A stretch of DNA of 16,547 nt from Pseudomonadota bacterium (lineage in GTDB: Bacteria; Pseudomonadota; Alphaproteobacteria; Rhizobiales; Xanthobacteraceae): contig JAJYAH010000020.1 in the NCBI GenBank assembly GCA_021779635.1, forward strand, positions 5,686 through 22,232, written 5' to 3'. Below are positions 14,464 to 16,547 of this stretch, piece after piece. Under the pieces are notes generated by a model that saw only the letters and a program-made list of their open reading frames with translations, was not told where the DNA came from and did no database searches. A program made the position numbers and the translations under genes. Each line of letters starts with the position of its first letter. Position 1 is the first letter of the stretch.

Positions 14464-15731
14464 GCCGGCAGCCGGAATATATGCTCGTTCCAGTTCGACC
14501 AGAACGCGCGCATCTGGGCTTCGTCATCATATGACGGGTTTTCCTTGCCCATTCCCTTCGAGATATCGTTCCACTGCGCTTCGCTGGAATTGCGGAAGCC
14601 GCGCTGACATTGTTCGAGCGCCTCGACGTCGTCGGGCGTTGCAAAGCCTCCGGGTCCGAGAAATTCGAGGAAATTGAACAGCCGGTATCTCCGCGCCCAC
14701 TCGGTCTCTTCCTTCGGAGCCAACGCCCATGCGCTGATATTCATGAAATCGGGCGCGGCCGGATAGTAGGTTCGCACCGTCACCGCCATGATGTCGTTGA
14801 TCACCAGATTCGGGAAGATAAACAGGTTTCGATTGAAGGTGGCGATACGATCGGCGCGCTGCTTTCCAAACCGCTTTACCAGCCCGTCATAGAGCCTCGA
14901 AAGCTCTCGCTTGCCATCCTCGCCCCACGACGGAATCCACTGCGCGACGGGACGGCCCCACGGAGCCTTGTATTCGAGAACGGCATGCCCCTTGCCGAGA
15001 TCGCGCGCCGATCCCTCGAACGCGACCTGGGCGAGGCCGCCAGTCGTCGCCTTCAGGTAATCCAGGTATGTCGCATGGGTCGTCAGCGCGTGGTAGCCGT
15101 CGATGCTGTTTTCCGTCAGCAGCTTCCAGTTGGCACGCATCGAATATTCCTGCGTGCCGCCGACGATCGTCATCTCCGTTTCCGCCTGGTCGCAGATCAC
15201 ATCGAGATATTCCCTGACCGGGCCGAGATAATCCGCCAAACTCTCGACATTCCGGTCGAAACAAATGAAATTCAAATCGCGGTAACTCTCCAGCCGCGGC
15301 ACCTGCTGCATGTTGGACGTGCTGCGCTCCTTGAAATCGGCGGCATAGGACGCCTCTCCGGGCTGGCTCCGCAAGGTGCCATCCAGGCCGAATACCCAAC
15401 CGTGATAGAAACACTGGAAGGACTTCGCGCTGCCGTGCTTCTCCCGGCAGACCTGTGCGCCACGATGCGGACAGGTATTCAGCATCGCCTTGAGATTTCC
15501 CTTGCCGTCGCGGGCAAACAAGATGCTTCGACCCCCGACCTGACGGGTGACGAAGTCGCCGGGCTTGGCAAGCTCGGAACTGTGGCCGAGATAGAGCCAG
15601 CATTTATCGAATATCTGGGCCCGCTCCGCCTCCAGAATGGCGGGATCGACGAACGCCTGACGGGACACCTTGAAGATCTTCCTCGATTCATCGATCAGAA
15701 GCGCTGTCTTCATCGGTCCAATAGCATTCAT
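14460..15731 (-). CDS. Aromatic ring-hydroxylating dioxygenase alpha subunit (Rieske)
   Basis: Catalytic subunit that adds both atoms of O2 to an aromatic ring, 423 residues from ATG 15731 (MNAIGPMKTALL), with GGGAGG seven bases upstream. An in-frame TTG at 15752 was not used. The Rieske cluster ligands are C87, H89, C107 and H110 (NTCPHRGA and QCFYHGW). The mononuclear iron site is ENSIDGYHALTTHA with D211 bridging, H214 and H219. The third ligand is D367 or D368 in ATPDDVEALEQ. The N-terminal IFDKCWLYLGHSSELAKPGDF reminds me of p-cumate or biphenyl dioxygenase alpha chains. That resemblance is from memory and does not fix the substrate. Confidence 0.95.
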   Translation of the reverse strand: MNAIGPMKTALLIDESRKIFKVSRQAFVDPAILEAERAQIFDKCWLYLGHSSELAKPGDFVTRQVGGRSILFARDGKGNLKAMLNTCPHRGAQVCREKHGSAKSFQCFYHGWVFGLDGTLRSQPGEASYAADFKERSTSNMQQVPRLESYRDLNFICFDRNVESLADYLGPVREYLDVICDQAETEMTIVGGTQEYSMRANWKLLTENSIDGYHALTTHATYLDYLKATTGGLAQVAFEGSARDLGKGHAVLEYKAPWGRPVAQWIPSWGEDGKRELSRLYDGLVKRFGKQRADRIATFNRNLFIFPNLVINDIMAVTVRTYYPAAPDFMNISAWALAPKEETEWARRYRLFNFLEFLGPGGFATPDDVEALEQCQRGFRNSSEAQWNDISKGMGKENPSYDDEAQMRAFWSNWNEHIFRLPA

Positions 15732-15748
15732 GGCAGTGCCTCCCTTGA

Positions 15749-16547
15749 TCAATTGCTTTTCAATGCCCGTCGCAGATCAAACGCCGTCGATTCAATATCG
15801 GGTCGGTCGAGCCTTGCCTGCCGCGCGACCAGCCGCCGGAACATGGCCATGTCCTTGGCTGCATTGACCGAGATCGCGCCGACAATCTCGTTACCGCGCA
15901 ACGCGGCCACGGAGAAACGATCGCTCCGGCTGTCGCCCCGCACGATGTGGTCGGCGTTCAGCATATCGCCCACGACCTGAACGTTGAGATCATATTGATC
16001 CGACCAGAACCAGGCAGGATCGTCATATTCGCGGTCCGCTCCCAGCATGTTTCCGGCAACGCAGATCGCCTGGTTCTGGGCATTGGCCCAGGTTTCAATG
16101 CGCATGGCCCGGTCGTGGCATTTGCTCCATTGCAGCGCTACATCGCCGGCGCTGAAAACATTGGGCGCCGCCGTCCGTCCGAACGCATCGACTTCGATGC
16201 CCGCATCGGCCGGCAGGCCCAGATCGCGAGCGATCGCATGGGTTGGATCGACTCCAATTCCAACAAGCACGATATCCGCCTTCAGTTCGGCTCCATTGGT
16301 CAAACGAACGCCGTTCGCCGTCCCTGACGCGACCGAGGCGCCAAATACGAACCGGACGCCATTGTTGCGATGCCTGGCTTCAACAACCTTGCTGACAAGA
16401 TCAGGGAACGCCCGGGCGAGAAGCCGCTCCTGATTCTCGATGACAGTAACCTCGCATCCGCATTTCGCCGCGGCACAGGCAGCCTCTAGACCGATAACAC
16501 CGCCGCCAACGATGGCGACGCGGGACCGTCCATGGAACGATTGGCGC
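15749..16547 (-). CDS. FAD/NAD-dependent ferredoxin reductase of the dioxygenase (partial)
   Basis: Flavoprotein that passes electrons from NADH to the Rieske ferredoxin. About 265 residues are present, and the N-terminal FAD-binding third lies beyond the right edge. I extended the frame to the edge by hand: it stays open. Near the edge the NAD-binding motif RVAIVGGGVIGLEAACAAA is followed by CEVTVIENQERLL. The second FAD segment PNVFSAGDVAL is near the middle. The C-terminal reductase domain carries WFWSDQYDLNVQVVGD, as in BphA4 and CmtAa types. The Reductase_C domain supports a dioxygenase role rather than glutathione reductase. It lies 17 bases before the alpha gene in one operon. Confidence 0.92.
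   Translation of the reverse strand, partial: RQSFHGRSRVAIVGGGVIGLEAACAAAKCGCEVTVIENQERLLARAFPDLVSKVVEARHRNNGVRFVFGASVASGTANGVRLTNGAELKADIVLVGIGVDPTHAIARDLGLPADAGIEVDAFGRTAAPNVFSAGDVALQWSKCHDRAMRIETWANAQNQAICVAGNMLGADREYDDPAWFWSDQYDLNVQVVGDMLNADHIVRGDSRSDRFSVAALRGNEIVGAISVNAAKDMAMFRRLVARQARLDRPDIESTAFDLRRALKSN

Noticed and set aside
14610..15980. A 456-codon open frame on the plus strand across the dioxygenase alpha gene
   Set aside because: It is antisense to a gene with complete Rieske and iron motifs. Its product has no recognisable domain, and long antisense frames are expected at high GC.

Overview
The window looks like a chromosomal catabolic region of a GC-rich alphaproteobacterium, most likely Bradyrhizobium or Rhodopseudomonas type. 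This rests on base composition, the HAAT-type ABC transporter and the dense packing of CoA-thioester and aromatic-ring genes. It is inferred from style, not from a database match. There are no tRNA, rRNA, CRISPR or insertion-sequence genes.

Left part (1-3743, minus strand): a branched-chain amino acid type (HAAT) ABC transporter in the order livH-livM-livG-livF-livK, with livK cut by the window edge. The genes overlap by 4 to 14 bases or sit very close, so they form one operon. Middle (3744-9130): a divergent FadR-subfamily GntR regulator, then a plus-strand operon with a class I CoA-transferase-like beta subunit, an acyl-CoA dehydrogenase, the matching alpha subunit and a CaiB/BaiF (family III) CoA-transferase. 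Two near-identical sites, ATGGTCWGWCCAAT, sit just downstream of predicted -10 boxes in front of the liv operon and in front of the CoA operon. The GntR protein may therefore control uptake and CoA-dependent breakdown together.

Right part (9155-16547, minus strand): an aromatic ring-hydroxylating system. From upstream to downstream it holds a ferredoxin reductase (cut by the edge), dioxygenase alpha and beta subunits, a cis-dihydrodiol dehydrogenase-type SDR, a Rieske ferredoxin, a TetR regulator, a VOC-fold protein that has lost its iron ligands, and an intact VOC-fold extradiol ring-cleavage dioxygenase. After a 285-base gap holding an SDR gene scrap comes a hotdog (MaoC-like) protein. Taken together the window could encode import of an aromatic or alicyclic acid, ring dihydroxylation, rearomatisation, meta cleavage and CoA-dependent processing of the product. 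The substrate cannot be read from the sequence.

The most unusual points are a CoA-transferase-like pair without the family nucleophile Glu, an extradiol dioxygenase paired with a ligand-less paralogue, and the shared operator. Motif comparisons with named reference proteins were made from memory and need a real alignment.
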